A DNA stretch of 64,000 nt, from positions 39,990 through 103,989 of the forward strand of contig NZ_QTYB01000006.1 of the NCBI RefSeq assembly GCF_003461955.1, read 5' to 3'. This document shows positions 34,226 to 42,939 of this stretch, piece by piece. Position numbers and translations under genes: made by a program. A model generated the notes under the pieces. The model did not search any database and was not told the origin of the DNA. It saw only the letters and a list, made by a program, of their open reading frames with translations. The stretch's first letter is position 1. Each line of letters opens with the position of its first letter. Source of the DNA: Ruminococcus sp. AM36-2AA. GTDB taxonomy: Bacteria; Bacillota; Clostridia; Lachnospirales; Lachnospiraceae.

Positions 34226-34276
34226 GAACAAGGGTGTTCTTCAGGAGCGAAAGCTCTCTGAAGTGCACCCTTTTTC
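34226..34276 (+). promoter_or_regulatory. ANTAR-type hairpin and terminator in the glnA leader
   Basis: GAAC-AAGGGT-GTTC (34226-34239) has a six-base loop with A at 1 and G at 4. AAGGGTG is also the 5' arm of a terminator closing with CACCCTT and TTTTT. The hairpin starts ten bases after the -10 box, so it sits at the 5' end of the RNA. The terminator contains an inner hairpin with a GAAA tetraloop. Confidence 0.7.
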
Positions 34277-34328
34277 TATTTTTTAGGGTAATTATTTTGT
34301 GTGATGAGGAAATAAAGGAGAGAATACT

Positions 34329-35651
34329 ATGGGGAATTATACCAGAGAAGAGATTCTTGCAATGGCAGAGGAGGAAGACGTAGAGTTCATCCGCCTCCAG
34401 TTTACAGATATGTTTGGAACTCTGAAAAATATTGCGATCACAGCAAGAGAGCTTCCAAGAGCCCTGGATAACCAGTGCGTTGTATACGGCTCTCATATTG
34501 CGGGCATTGTGGGAGAGAAGGAGCCGGATCTGATCCTGTATCCGGATTACGATACTTTTTCAATTCTCCCATGGCGTCCTCAGCAGGGAAAGGTTGCAAG
34601 ACTGATCTGTGATATGCGCCGTGCAGACGGATCTGAGCATGAGATGAGCTCCAGATACATTCTGAAAAAAACAGCGCAGGCAGCAGAAGAGGCAGGATAC
34701 ACCTGCTATGTTGACCCGGAATGCGAGTTTTTCCTGTTTCATATTGATGACAACGGAATGCCTACAACGGTTTCTCACGAAAAAGCCGGATACCTGGATG
34801 TAAGTCCGGTGGACCTGGGTGAAAATGCAAGACGTGACATGGTACTGACTCTTGAGGATATGGGATTTGAGGTGGAATCCTCTCATCATGAGACGGCACC
34901 TGCACAGCATGAGATCGCCCTTCATTACGGGGAAGCACGTGAGATGGCAGACGCAGTTATGACCTTTAAGATGGCAGTAAGGACCGTAGCCAAACGCCAT
35001 GGACTTCATGCAACCTTTATGCCGAAGCCAAGACGGGAAGTAAACGGCTCAGCCATGCATATCCATTTTTCGCTGTTTAAAAATGGAAGAAATATTTTTG
35101 TGGATCCGGATGATCCGTCCAAATTAAGTAATGAGGCATGCTATTTTATCGGAGGTCTTCTGGCACACAGCCGGGAGATGGCACTTATCACAAATCCGCT
35201 GGTAAACTCTTACAAGCGCCTTGTGCCTGGATTCGATGCACCGACAGAACTGACCTGGACGAGAAACAACCAGAATTCACTGGTAAGGATCCCGAGAGTC
35301 AATGGTAATGATACCAGAATCGAGCTTCGAAGCCCGGATGCTGCATCCAACCCATACCTTGTTTTTGCGGTATGCCTGGCAGCGGGCCTGGATGGAATCC
35401 AGAAGAAGATCTATCCGACAAAAGCTTCTGACCGTTCTCTTTCCGAGTCGGACCAGAAGGAACAGGGTATCGAGAATTTACCGGAGAACTTACGGGAAGC
35501 GATCACACTGTTTGAGGAAAGTGACTGGATGAAAGAGATCCTTGGAGAAGATTTCTGCAAACAGTACGCGCAGGCCAAAAGAAAAGAATGGCTGCGTTAT
35601 TCCCAGGAGATTTCCGACTGGGAGATCGAGGAGTATCTGTATCGAATCTGA
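34329..35651 (+). CDS. glnA: Glutamine synthetase type I
   Basis: A 440-residue GSI that makes glutamine from glutamate and ammonia. Recognised by FIRLQFTDMFGTLKNI, DPECEFFLFH, SSHHETAPAQHEIALHYG, NGSAMHIHFSLF (the glutamate-binding segment) and ELRSPDAASNPYL. The GGAGAGAATACT site fits the ATG. It has its own consensus promoter and a hexaloop-terminator leader, and is followed after 38 bases by the ANTAR gene and then the tRNA-Asn amidation genes. It coexists with GSIII (glnN), and both carry the same leader element. Confidence 0.95.
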   Translation: MGNYTREEILAMAEEEDVEFIRLQFTDMFGTLKNIAITARELPRALDNQCVVYGSHIAGIVGEKEPDLILYPDYDTFSILPWRPQQGKVARLICDMRRADGSEHEMSSRYILKKTAQAAEEAGYTCYVDPECEFFLFHIDDNGMPTTVSHEKAGYLDVSPVDLGENARRDMVLTLEDMGFEVESSHHETAPAQHEIALHYGEAREMADAVMTFKMAVRTVAKRHGLHATFMPKPRREVNGSAMHIHFSLFKNGRNIFVDPDDPSKLSNEACYFIGGLLAHSREMALITNPLVNSYKRLVPGFDAPTELTWTRNNQNSLVRIPRVNGNDTRIELRSPDAASNPYLVFAVCLAAGLDGIQKKIYPTKASDRSLSESDQKEQGIENLPENLREAITLFEESDWMKEILGEDFCKQYAQAKRKEWLRYSQEISDWEIEEYLYRI

Positions 35652-35689
35652 TGATTGAGGCATAATGGGACGAAAGAGAGTGGCGGCTT

Positions 35690-36244
35690 ATGAACACGAG
35701 TATCGTGATTGCATTACCGAAAATAGAAGATGCAAAAAAGATCCGCACAGTCCTTAACCGATATGGATTCACGGTGGCGGCGGTATGCAATTCGGGTGCA
35801 AATGCCCTTGCCAGTATCTCGGAACTTGATGGCGGCGTCCTGCTTTGCGGCTATCATCTTCAGGATATGTATTACCGTGATCTTCTGGACTATATGCCGG
35901 ATTATTTTGAAATGCTGCTTATGGCTTCGCAGGGAGTGATCAGTGAAGCACCACCTTCTGTTTTGTGTGTGGGAATGCCTCTGAAAGCCGGAGATCTGGT
36001 AAATACAGTAAGCATGATCCTTTCCCAGATCGAAAGGCGCTGGAAAAAAGATAAGAAAAAACCGAAGCAGCGTTCATGGAAAGAGCAGAATTATATTTCA
36101 AATGCAAAGATGCTTTTAATGGAAAGAAATCATCTGAGTGAGGAGGATGCATACCGTTATATTCAGAAATGCAGTATGGATTCCGGAACCAATATGGTGG
36201 AGACAGCCCAGATGGTTCTGATGCTTTTATATGATTCTGTATAA
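35690..36244 (+). CDS. ANTAR antitermination protein with degenerate receiver
   Basis: A 184-residue RNA-binding regulator. Residues 1 to about 110 form a receiver-like domain, but the usual phospho-acceptor Asp falls on Gly54 (LLCGYHLQDM) and the conserved Lys-Pro pair is Met96-Pro97, so it should not be phosphorylated. A basic coiled linker follows (about 111-130). The ANTAR domain (about 131-184) is intact, with AKMLLMERNHLSEEDAYRYIQKC read in parts. ANTAR proteins bind hexaloop hairpins and prevent terminator folding (established for AmiR, NasR and EutV). The gene sits in the glnA operon, and four matching hairpins lie in the leaders of nitrogen genes nearby. The signal it senses is unknown. 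Confidence 0.85.
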   Translation: MNTSIVIALPKIEDAKKIRTVLNRYGFTVAAVCNSGANALASISELDGGVLLCGYHLQDMYYRDLLDYMPDYFEMLLMASQGVISEAPPSVLCVGMPLKAGDLVNTVSMILSQIERRWKKDKKKPKQRSWKEQNYISNAKMLLMERNHLSEEDAYRYIQKCSMDSGTNMVETAQMVLMLLYDSV

Positions 36245-36305
36245 AAGAAAAATATAAAAGAAAAATACACCAGAAAAAGCAGAATTTGACAGAAAAAAGT
36301 GGCAG

Positions 36306-36326
36306 AGCGGGTTCGTAAGACCCGCT
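36306..36326 (+). repeat. Hairpin before aspS
   Basis: AGCGGGT (36306-36312) pairs with ACCCGCT (36320-36326) around a seven-base loop. There is no T-run, so it is not a terminator; it may be a processing or stability element between the ANTAR gene and aspS. Confidence 0.4.
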
Positions 36327-36399
36327 TATCAAAATACAGGCGCAAAGAAAAAAGGCTGAATGCTGAATATTTTTTGCACCGGAATTGGAGGATGAGGGA

Positions 36400-37731
36400 A
36401 TGGAATTTATGGATGGAATCTGTAAGACTAGAGAATGTGCCTGGGACGTGCTTCTTTCTGAGAGCATGAAAGACCAGGAAGCGACAGTGGAAGGAGCAAT
36501 ACACAGCATCCGTAATATGGGTGATGTGGCATTTGTGATACTTCGAAAAAAAGAGGGACTTTTTCAGACCGTATATGAGAACGATAAGACAAATGTTTCC
36601 ATTCATGATCTGAAAGAGGCAATGTGTGTCCGCCTCACAGGAACTCTTCATGAGGAAGAAAGAGCACCTCACGGAAGAGAGCTCCGTATCAGCCATGTGG
36701 AGATCCTTTCCTCGCCGGCAGAGCCCCTTCCCCTGGCAATCGACAAATGGAAACTGAACACTTCCCTGGAGGCAAAACTGAACTATCGTCCCATCGCTCT
36801 GCGTAACGTGCAGGAGCGTGCAAAATTTAAGATCCAGGAAGCACTGGTGCGTGCATTTCGTGATTATCTCTACGAAAAAGGATTTACCGAGATCCACACA
36901 CCGAAGATCGGAGCCAGAGGTGCAGAGGGTGGCGCAAACCTGTTCAAACTGAGCTACTTCCACAAACCGGCTGTCCTGGCACAGAGCCCGCAGTTTTACA
37001 AACAGATGATGGTAGGTGTTTTTGACCGCGTATTTGAGACCGGTCCTGTATTCCGTGCAGAGAAACATAACACCAAACGTCATCTGAATGAATATACAAG
37101 CCTTGATTTTGAGATGGGCTACATCAACGGATTTGAGGATATCATGGAGATGGAAACCGGATTCCTTCAGTATGCGGTGGAGCTTCTGAAGAAAGACTAC
37201 GCTCATGAACTTTCCATTCTGAAAGTGGAACTTCCGAAAGTAGACAAGATCCCGGCTGTACGTTTTGACAAAGCAAAAGAGCTGGTGGCTGAGAAATATA
37301 AACGTAAGATCCGCAACCCGTACGATCTGGAGCCGGAAGAAGAGGCGCTGATCGGAAGATATTTTAAAGAAGAATACGATGCGGATTTTGTTTTTGTCAC
37401 ACATTATCCGTCCAAGAAACGTCCGTTCTACGCAATGGATGATCCGGCAGATGAGAAATTTACATTAAGCTTTGACCTTCTGTTCAAAGGACTTGAGGTC
37501 ACCACAGGCGGACAGCGTATCCATGATTATCAGATGCTGAAGGATAAGATCGCAGCCCGTGGTATGGATGAAGAGGGTATGGAACAGTATCTGGATACCT
37601 TCAAGCATGGAATGCCGCCTCACGGAGGACTTGGAATCGGACTGGAACGTCTTACCATGCAGATCCTGGGAGAGGAAAATGTTCGTGAGACCTGCCTGTT
37701 CCCACGTGATATGAACAGACTTGAGCCGTAA
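36400..37731 (+). CDS. aspS: Aspartate--tRNA(Asp/Asn) ligase, archaeal type
   Basis: A 443-residue class II synthetase with an N-terminal OB-fold anticodon domain (about 15-105) and a catalytic domain with VFETGPVFRAEKHNTKRHLNEYTSLDFEM (motif 2, read in parts) and GGLGIGLERLTM (motif 3). It lacks the large GAD insertion of the bacterial enzyme (about 590 residues) and so belongs to the AspS2 group, which is usually non-discriminating and charges tRNA-Asn with Asp. This fits the GatCAB genes directly downstream. ATG 36400 follows GGAGG by eight bases; the frame open from TTG 36385 is not used. Confidence 0.9.
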   Translation: MEFMDGICKTRECAWDVLLSESMKDQEATVEGAIHSIRNMGDVAFVILRKKEGLFQTVYENDKTNVSIHDLKEAMCVRLTGTLHEEERAPHGRELRISHVEILSSPAEPLPLAIDKWKLNTSLEAKLNYRPIALRNVQERAKFKIQEALVRAFRDYLYEKGFTEIHTPKIGARGAEGGANLFKLSYFHKPAVLAQSPQFYKQMMVGVFDRVFETGPVFRAEKHNTKRHLNEYTSLDFEMGYINGFEDIMEMETGFLQYAVELLKKDYAHELSILKVELPKVDKIPAVRFDKAKELVAEKYKRKIRNPYDLEPEEEALIGRYFKEEYDADFVFVTHYPSKKRPFYAMDDPADEKFTLSFDLLFKGLEVTTGGQRIHDYQMLKDKIAARGMDEEGMEQYLDTFKHGMPPHGGLGIGLERLTMQILGEENVRETCLFPRDMNRLEP

Positions 37732-37745
37732 TAAGGAGAAAAAAG

Positions 37746-38039
37746 ATGGCAAAGATAATCGATGATGAAACAATGGAAAATGTCTGCATCCTGGCGAAGC
37801 TTTCTCTGACAGAGGACGAGAAGGAAAAGGCAAAAGAGGATATGCAGAAGATGCTGGACTATGTAGATAAGTTAGACGAACTTGACACTTCTTCCGTAGA
37901 GCCTATGTCCCATATTTTTGAGGATGAAAACGTATTCCGTGAAGACGTTGTGACAAACGGCGACAACCATGAGGCAATGCTTGCCAATGCGCCGAAGCAG
38001 AAAGAAGATCAGTATCAGGTTCCGAAAACAATTGGATAA
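37746..38039 (+). CDS. gatC: Asp-tRNA(Asn)/Glu-tRNA(Gln) amidotransferase subunit C
   Basis: A 97-residue GatC that stabilises GatA in the GatCAB complex. It shows the usual pattern with DDETMENVCILAKLSLTEDEK, a MLDYVDKLDELDTSSVEPMSH segment (read in parts) and a C-terminal PKTIG. It begins 14 bases after aspS with an AAGGAG site. Confidence 0.9.
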   Translation: MAKIIDDETMENVCILAKLSLTEDEKEKAKEDMQKMLDYVDKLDELDTSSVEPMSHIFEDENVFREDVVTNGDNHEAMLANAPKQKEDQYQVPKTIG

Positions 38040-38054
38040 GACAGGAGACAGGAC

Positions 38055-39527
38055 ATGGATTTGGGAAAATTAACCGCATTACAGCTTGCGGAAAAGATCA
38101 AACAGCATCAGATAAGCGTCCTGGACGGTGTGAAATACGTATTTGATCAGATCGAGGCAAAAGAGGACAAAGTCCACGCTTATCTTGATACCTATAAAAA
38201 AGAAGCCTATGCAAGAGCAAAAGAAGTACAGAAAGGCATTGAGGACGGAACTTATACCGGACCTCTTGCCGGTGTACCCATCGCTATCAAGGATAATATC
38301 TGCATCAAGGGAAAAACAACCACCTGTGCATCAAAGATCCTTGAAAACTTCGTTCCACAGTACAATGCAGAAGTCATTGACCGTCTGGAAGAAGCAGGAC
38401 TTGTAATTATCGGAAAAACAAATATGGATGAGTTTGCCATGGGAAGTACTACAGAGACTTCTGCCTATGGCGTGACCAGAAACCCGTGGGATCTGGAACA
38501 CGTTCCGGGAGGATCTTCCGGTGGTTCCTGTGCGGCAGTGGCAGCAGGGGAAACTTACCTGGCACTTGGTTCTGATACCGGCGGTTCTATCCGTCAGCCA
38601 AGTTCCTACTGTGGTGTTACCGGAATCAAGCCAACCTACGGTACCGTATCTCGTTACGGACTGGTTGCCTATGCATCCTCTCTGGACCAGATTGGACCGG
38701 TTGGAAAAGACGTTGCGGACTGTGCGGCACTTCTTGAGATCATTGCCGGTCACGATACAAAGGACAGCACTTCCATGAAGAGAGAGGATCTTGATTTCTC
38801 CTCTTCCATGACAGATAAGATCGTGGGAATGAAATTTGGTGTGCCCAAGGAGTATCTTTCCGAAGGTCTGAACCCTGAGGTAAAAGAGGCATTTATGAAT
38901 ACACTGAAAAGCCTTACCGAGATGGGTGCAGTGGTGGAATTTTTCTCCATGAAGACAACAGAATATATGATCCCTGCCTACTATATCATCGCCAGCGCAG
39001 AGGCCAGCTCCAACCTGGAACGTTTTGATGGCGTGAAGTACGGTTTCCGTGCAAAAGAGTACGAGGGGCTTCATGACATGTACAAAAAGACAAGAACCGA
39101 AGGCTTTGGCGAAGAGGTAAAACGTCGTATCATGCTGGGCTCCTTTGTGTTAAGCTCCGGCTATTACGATGCGTATTATCTGAAAGCGCTTCGCACAAAA
39201 GCCCTCATCAAAAAAGAATTCGACGAGGCCTTTTCCAAATATGATGTCCTTCTTGCTCCGGCATCTCCGTTTACCGCGCCGAAGCTTGGAGAGAGCCTGA
39301 AAGACCCGCTTGCCATGTATCTTGGCGATATTTACACGGTAGCAGTAAACCTGTGCGGACTTCCCGGAATCACAGTTCCATGTGGAAAAGACGCAGCCGG
39401 ACTTCCCATCGGAATCCAGATGATCGGTGACTGCTTCAAAGAAAACAATCTGTTCCGTGCGGCACACGCATATGAGAAAAAACGCGGCGATTTCGGAACA
39501 GCAATGGAAGGGGGAGAAAAGGCATGA
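38055..39527 (+). CDS. gatA: Asp-tRNA(Asn)/Glu-tRNA(Gln) amidotransferase subunit A
   Basis: A 490-residue amidase-signature glutaminase that releases ammonia from glutamine for the transamidation step. The catalytic Lys is in GVPIAIKDNI, and the two serines lie in VPGGSSGGSCAAVA and GSDTGGSIRQPSSYCG. It overlaps gatB by four bases (ATGA) and draws on glutamine, linking this operon to the upstream glnA. Confidence 0.95.
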   Translation: MDLGKLTALQLAEKIKQHQISVLDGVKYVFDQIEAKEDKVHAYLDTYKKEAYARAKEVQKGIEDGTYTGPLAGVPIAIKDNICIKGKTTTCASKILENFVPQYNAEVIDRLEEAGLVIIGKTNMDEFAMGSTTETSAYGVTRNPWDLEHVPGGSSGGSCAAVAAGETYLALGSDTGGSIRQPSSYCGVTGIKPTYGTVSRYGLVAYASSLDQIGPVGKDVADCAALLEIIAGHDTKDSTSMKREDLDFSSSMTDKIVGMKFGVPKEYLSEGLNPEVKEAFMNTLKSLTEMGAVVEFFSMKTTEYMIPAYYIIASAEASSNLERFDGVKYGFRAKEYEGLHDMYKKTRTEGFGEEVKRRIMLGSFVLSSGYYDAYYLKALRTKALIKKEFDEAFSKYDVLLAPASPFTAPKLGESLKDPLAMYLGDIYTVAVNLCGLPGITVPCGKDAAGLPIGIQMIGDCFKENNLFRAAHAYEKKRGDFGTAMEGGEKA

Positions 39528-40963
39528 AACAGTATGAGACAGTCATAGGACTTGAGGTGCATGTGGAGCTTGCCACAAAAACAAAGATCTTCTGCGGATG
39601 CTCCACAGAGTTCGGAGGTGCACCAAATACACATACCTGCCCGGTCTGCACCGGTATGCCGGGATCTCTTCCGGTCCTCAATAAAAAAGTGGTAGAGTTT
39701 GCCATCAAGGCAGGTCTTGCGGCAAACTGCCATATCCATCAGTACTGCAAGTTTGACCGTAAGAACTATTTTTACCCGGATAATCCTCAGAACTACCAGA
39801 TCTCTCAGCTGTATCTGCCAATCTGCTATGACGGAGCCGTTGAGATCGAGACTTCCGCAGGCAAAAAGACCGTACGTATCCACGAGATGCATATGGAGGA
39901 GGATGCAGGTAAGCTGATTCATGATGAGTGGGAAGACTGCTCCCTGGTTGACTACAACCGAAGCGGGGTGCCGCTTATCGAGATCGTATCCGAGCCGGAT
40001 ATGAGAAGCTCCGAGGAGGTTATCGCATATCTGGAAAAACTTCGTTGTACCATGCAGTATCTTGGAGTTTCTGACTGCAAACTTCAGGAAGGTTCTATGC
40101 GTGCCGATGTCAACCTTTCCGTCCGTGAGGTGGGAAGTGAGACCTTTGGAACAAGAACCGAGATGAAGAACCTGAACTCCTTTAAAGCTATTGCAAGGGC
40201 CATCGAGGGTGAGAGAGAGCGTCAGATCGAGCTCTTGGAGGAAGGCAGAGCTGTTGTTCAGGAGACAAGAAGATGGGACGATAACAAAGAATCCTCCCAC
40301 GCTATGCGTTCCAAAGAGGATGCCAAGGATTACCGTTATTTCCCGGACCCGGATCTTCCGCCGATCCATATCTCCGATGCATGGATCGAGGAGCTGCGTG
40401 CTTTCATTCCGGAGCTGCGTGAAGCCAAGATGGAACGTTATCAGAAAGAGTACGAGCTTCCAGCTTACGATGCGGGAATCCTTACGGAATCCAGACATCT
40501 GGCAGGACTTTTTGAGGAGACAGCCGTTCTTCTGGGAAATCCGAAAAAAGCAGCCAACTGGTTTATGGTGGAAGTTCTCCGTCTGACAAAGGACAAAGGT
40601 CTTGATCCGGAGAAAGTAAACTTTACGCCGAAGCATCTGGCAGATCTTCTTTCCATGGTTGAGAAAAAAGAGGTCAGCGCCCAGAATGCCAAAAAAGTGT
40701 TTGAAAAAGTATTTGACGAGGATATTGATCCGGTTGTATATATAGAAGAGAATGGTCTTAAGATCGTAGAAGATACAGGTCTTCTCACCGAAACTGTGAA
40801 AAAGATCGTAGATGCCAATCCTGGACCGCTGGCTGAACTTCTGGGCGGCAAGGACAAGGTTATGGGATTTTTCGTAGGACAGCTGATGAGAGAGCTGAAA
40901 GGCAAGGTAAATCCTGACAGCGTCAGAAAAGCACTGGCAGAGGAAATTGAGAGAAGGAGATAA
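39524..40963 (+). CDS. gatB: Asp-tRNA(Asn)/Glu-tRNA(Gln) amidotransferase subunit B
   Basis: A 479-residue kinase/transamidase subunit that activates Asp-tRNA(Asn) or Glu-tRNA(Gln) and adds the ammonia. Recognised by [20 protein letters not shown] at the start, a zinc site ([20 protein letters not shown] in parts) and [17 protein letters not shown]. The C-terminal tRNA-binding YqeY-like domain is complete. The gene order aspS-gatC-gatA-gatB is a full transamidation set. Confidence 0.95.
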   Translation: MKQYETVIGLEVHVELATKTKIFCGCSTEFGGAPNTHTCPVCTGMPGSLPVLNKKVVEFAIKAGLAANCHIHQYCKFDRKNYFYPDNPQNYQISQLYLPICYDGAVEIETSAGKKTVRIHEMHMEEDAGKLIHDEWEDCSLVDYNRSGVPLIEIVSEPDMRSSEEVIAYLEKLRCTMQYLGVSDCKLQEGSMRADVNLSVREVGSETFGTRTEMKNLNSFKAIARAIEGERERQIELLEEGRAVVQETRRWDDNKESSHAMRSKEDAKDYRYFPDPDLPPIHISDAWIEELRAFIPELREAKMERYQKEYELPAYDAGILTESRHLAGLFEETAVLLGNPKKAANWFMVEVLRLTKDKGLDPEKVNFTPKHLADLLSMVEKKEVSAQNAKKVFEKVFDEDIDPVVYIEENGLKIVEDTGLLTETVKKIVDANPGPLAELLGGKDKVMGFFVGQLMRELKGKVNPDSVRKALAEEIERRR

Positions 40964-40970
40964 AAGCATT

Positions 40971-42194
40971 ATGGTTACAGTAAATAAGAATTATTTAAAA
41001 CTTCCGGGAAGCTATCTGTTTTCCAATATCGCGAAGAAGGTAAAAGCATACAAGGAGGCCAATCCGGAATTTAAGGATTCTGTGATCAGCCTTGGAATCG
41101 GTGATGTGACACAGCCACTTGCACCGGCGATTATTGATGCTCTTCATAAATCCGTAGATGAAATGGCTCATGCGGAAACTTTCCACGGATATGCACCGGA
41201 TCTTGGATATGAGTTCTTAAGAAGTGCCATTGCAAAGAATGATTATCAGTCCAGAGGATGCGACATCAGCGCAGATGAGATCTTTGTTTCCGACGGAGCA
41301 AAGAGTGATTCTGGAAATATTCAGGAGATCTTCGGACTGGATAACAAGGTTGCAGTCTGCGATCCGGTTTACCCGGTATATGTAGATACCAACGTTATGG
41401 CAGGACGTACTGGCGAGTACAATAAAGAGCGTGAGAATTTTGACGGCGTGATCTACATGCCGTGCAAAGAGGAGAATGGTTTTCTTCCGGAAATCCCGGC
41501 AGATGAAGTTCCGGATCTGATCTATCTCTGCTTCCCGAACAACCCTACCGGTGGTGCCATCACAAAGACAGCTCTTCAGGAGTGGGTTGACTACGCCAAC
41601 AAAAACGGCTGCGTGATCATCTATGATGCAGCATATGAAGCATATATTTCCGAGGAGGATGTTCCACACAGTATTTATGAGTGCGAGGGTGCAAGAACCT
41701 GCGCCATTGAGCTTAGAAGTTTTTCCAAGAATGCAGGCTTCACAGGCGTTCGTCTTGGATTTACCGTTGTTCCGAAGGAACTGGTACGTGATGGAGTAGA
41801 GCTCCACAGCCTCTGGGCACGTCGTCACGGAACCAAGTTCAATGGTGCTCCGTATATCGTGCAGAGAGCAGGCGAGGCTGTTTACTCTCCGGAGGGAAAA
41901 GCACAGCTGAAAGAACAGATCGCTTACTACATGCGTAATGCAAAGACAATCCTCGACGGACTTTCCGCAGCAGGATTTTCCGTATCCGGTGGAAAAAATG
42001 CGCCATACATCTGGCTGAAAACACCAGATCAGATGACTTCCTGGGAGTTCTTCGACTATCTCCTTGAGAAAGCACACATCGTAGGAACACCAGGTTCAGG
42101 CTTTGGTGCACATGGTGAGGGATACTTCCGTCTGACTGCATTCGGAAGCTATGAGAATACACTGGAAGCAATTGAGAGAATTAAAAATCTGTAA
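40971..42194 (+). CDS. dapL: LL-diaminopimelate aminotransferase
   Basis: A 407-residue PLP aminotransferase that makes LL-diaminopimelate directly from tetrahydrodipicolinate, the short lysine/peptidoglycan route of plants, chlamydiae and many anaerobes. Typical segments are [44 protein letters not shown] and the PLP lysine in [19 protein letters not shown] 40971 follows GAGAAGGAG by ten bases; the frame from 40947 overlaps gatB. It is the last gene of the glnA operon, ending at the terminator 42210-42246. Its amino donor is glutamate, so it too depends on nitrogen supply. Confidence 0.93.
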   Translation: MVTVNKNYLKLPGSYLFSNIAKKVKAYKEANPEFKDSVISLGIGDVTQPLAPAIIDALHKSVDEMAHAETFHGYAPDLGYEFLRSAIAKNDYQSRGCDISADEIFVSDGAKSDSGNIQEIFGLDNKVAVCDPVYPVYVDTNVMAGRTGEYNKERENFDGVIYMPCKEENGFLPEIPADEVPDLIYLCFPNNPTGGAITKTALQEWVDYANKNGCVIIYDAAYEAYISEEDVPHSIYECEGARTCAIELRSFSKNAGFTGVRLGFTVVPKELVRDGVELHSLWARRHGTKFNGAPYIVQRAGEAVYSPEGKAQLKEQIAYYMRNAKTILDGLSAAGFSVSGGKNAPYIWLKTPDQMTSWEFFDYLLEKAHIVGTPGSGFGAHGEGYFRLTAFGSYENTLEAIERIKNL

Positions 42195-42209
42195 TACAGG
42201 TGTAAATTG

Positions 42210-42246
42210 CGAGGCAGGTCTTTGTAAAAGGTCTGCTTCGTTTTCG
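42210..42246 (+). terminator. Terminator of the glnA-dapL operon
   Basis: CGAGGCAGGTCTTT pairs, with several G-T wobbles, with AAAGGTCTGCTTCG around a short loop, followed by TTTTCG. Confidence 0.75.
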
Positions 42247-42292
42247 TTTATAAGAATTTTTTTGAGCAAATTCAGGAAATTGGCAATGAGGA

Positions 42293-42321
42293 TTGCGAAA
42301 ATTTATCATATCGTTTATAAT
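42293..42321 (+). promoter_or_regulatory. Promoter of the cupin gene
   Basis: -35 TTGCGA (42293-42298), 17 bp spacer, -10 TATAAT (42316-42321). Confidence 0.65.
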
Positions 42322-42342
42322 TGTACAGGAAGTGAAACGCAG

Positions 42343-42361
42343 AACACAAAGAGGCTGTGTT
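42343..42361 (+). promoter_or_regulatory. Leader hairpin of the cupin gene
   Basis: AACACA-AAGAGGC-TGTGTT: a perfect 6 bp stem with a seven-base loop, about 22 bases after the -10 box. It recalls the hexaloop hairpins of the nitrogen genes but has one base more in the loop and no terminator after it. Confidence 0.4.
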
Positions 42362-42405
42362 TATGAAATTCACAAATTTACGCAATCACGAAAGGGGATT
42401 TTATC

Positions 42406-42732
42406 ATGGGTATCAGAAGAGTAGAAAATATGTGCGGCGGTAAAGGCCATGTGATCATCAAAGACATTCTTGAGGGAGACGAGCTGAAAGGAAAATGCGG
42501 ACTTTACGCACAGGTTACTATCGAGAAGGGATGTTCCCTTGGATACCATGAGCATCATGGAGAGACAGAAACCTACTATATCTTAAGCGGTGAAGGCGAG
42601 TATGATGATAACGGTGTGAAACGTCCGGTAAAGGCCGGTGATATCACCATTACACCAGACGGAAAAGGTCATGGCCTTGCAAATACAGGAGAGACAGATC
42701 TTGTATTTATGGCACTGATCATTTTTGACTGA
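42406..42732 (+). CDS. Small cupin-domain protein
   Basis: A 108-residue single cupin barrel. Motif 1 is GYHEHHGETETYYILSGEGEY, read in parts, with His and Glu metal ligands; motif 2 is PDGKGHGLANTGETD with a further His. Such small cupins bind a metal and often act as sugar-binding or dioxygenase-like proteins, but the substrate cannot be told. An AAAGGGG site supports the ATG. It is a single gene with its own promoter and terminator. Confidence 0.85.
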   Translation: MGIRRVENMCGGKGHVIIKDILEGDELKGKCGLYAQVTIEKGCSLGYHEHHGETETYYILSGEGEYDDNGVKRPVKAGDITITPDGKGHGLANTGETDLVFMALIIFD

Positions 42733-42762
42733 TCATAAAACAAAAACAGAATAACAGGACAG

Positions 42763-42803
42763 AAAGGGCCGTACTGCATGATTATGCGGATGGCTCTTTT
42801 TGA
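42763..42803 (+). terminator. Terminator of the cupin gene
   Basis: AAAGGGCC pairs with GGCTCTTT (one wobble), with an inner GCAT/ATGC stem, followed by TTTTTG. Confidence 0.75.
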
Positions 42804-42861
42804 ATGAAAAGTTTAAATTGTATAAATAAAAAATATTTTTTGATTTTTTTAGAAAAAAGTG

Positions 42862-42890
42862 TTGACATAGGAAGGATGCTTTGCTATACT
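42862..42890 (+). promoter_or_regulatory. tRNA-Leu promoter, copy 1
   Basis: -35 TTGACA (42862-42867), 17 bp spacer, -10 TATACT (42885-42890). Confidence 0.85.
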
Positions 42891-42939
42891 ATCACTTGTC
42901 GCGAGGGAGAAGATAAAGAATCCCGAAGAAATGCGATAT

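Noticed and set aside
36385..37731. AsnRS instead of AspRS
   Set aside because: The compact archaeal-type catalytic domain and the adjacent gatCAB fit a non-discriminating AspRS; a dedicated AsnRS would make the amidation route less necessary. Not fully excluded by eye.
39332..40969. 545-codon minus-strand frame opposite gatA/gatB
   Set aside because: It is a shadow of the real gatB codons; the composition is unlike a protein and gatB is unmistakable.
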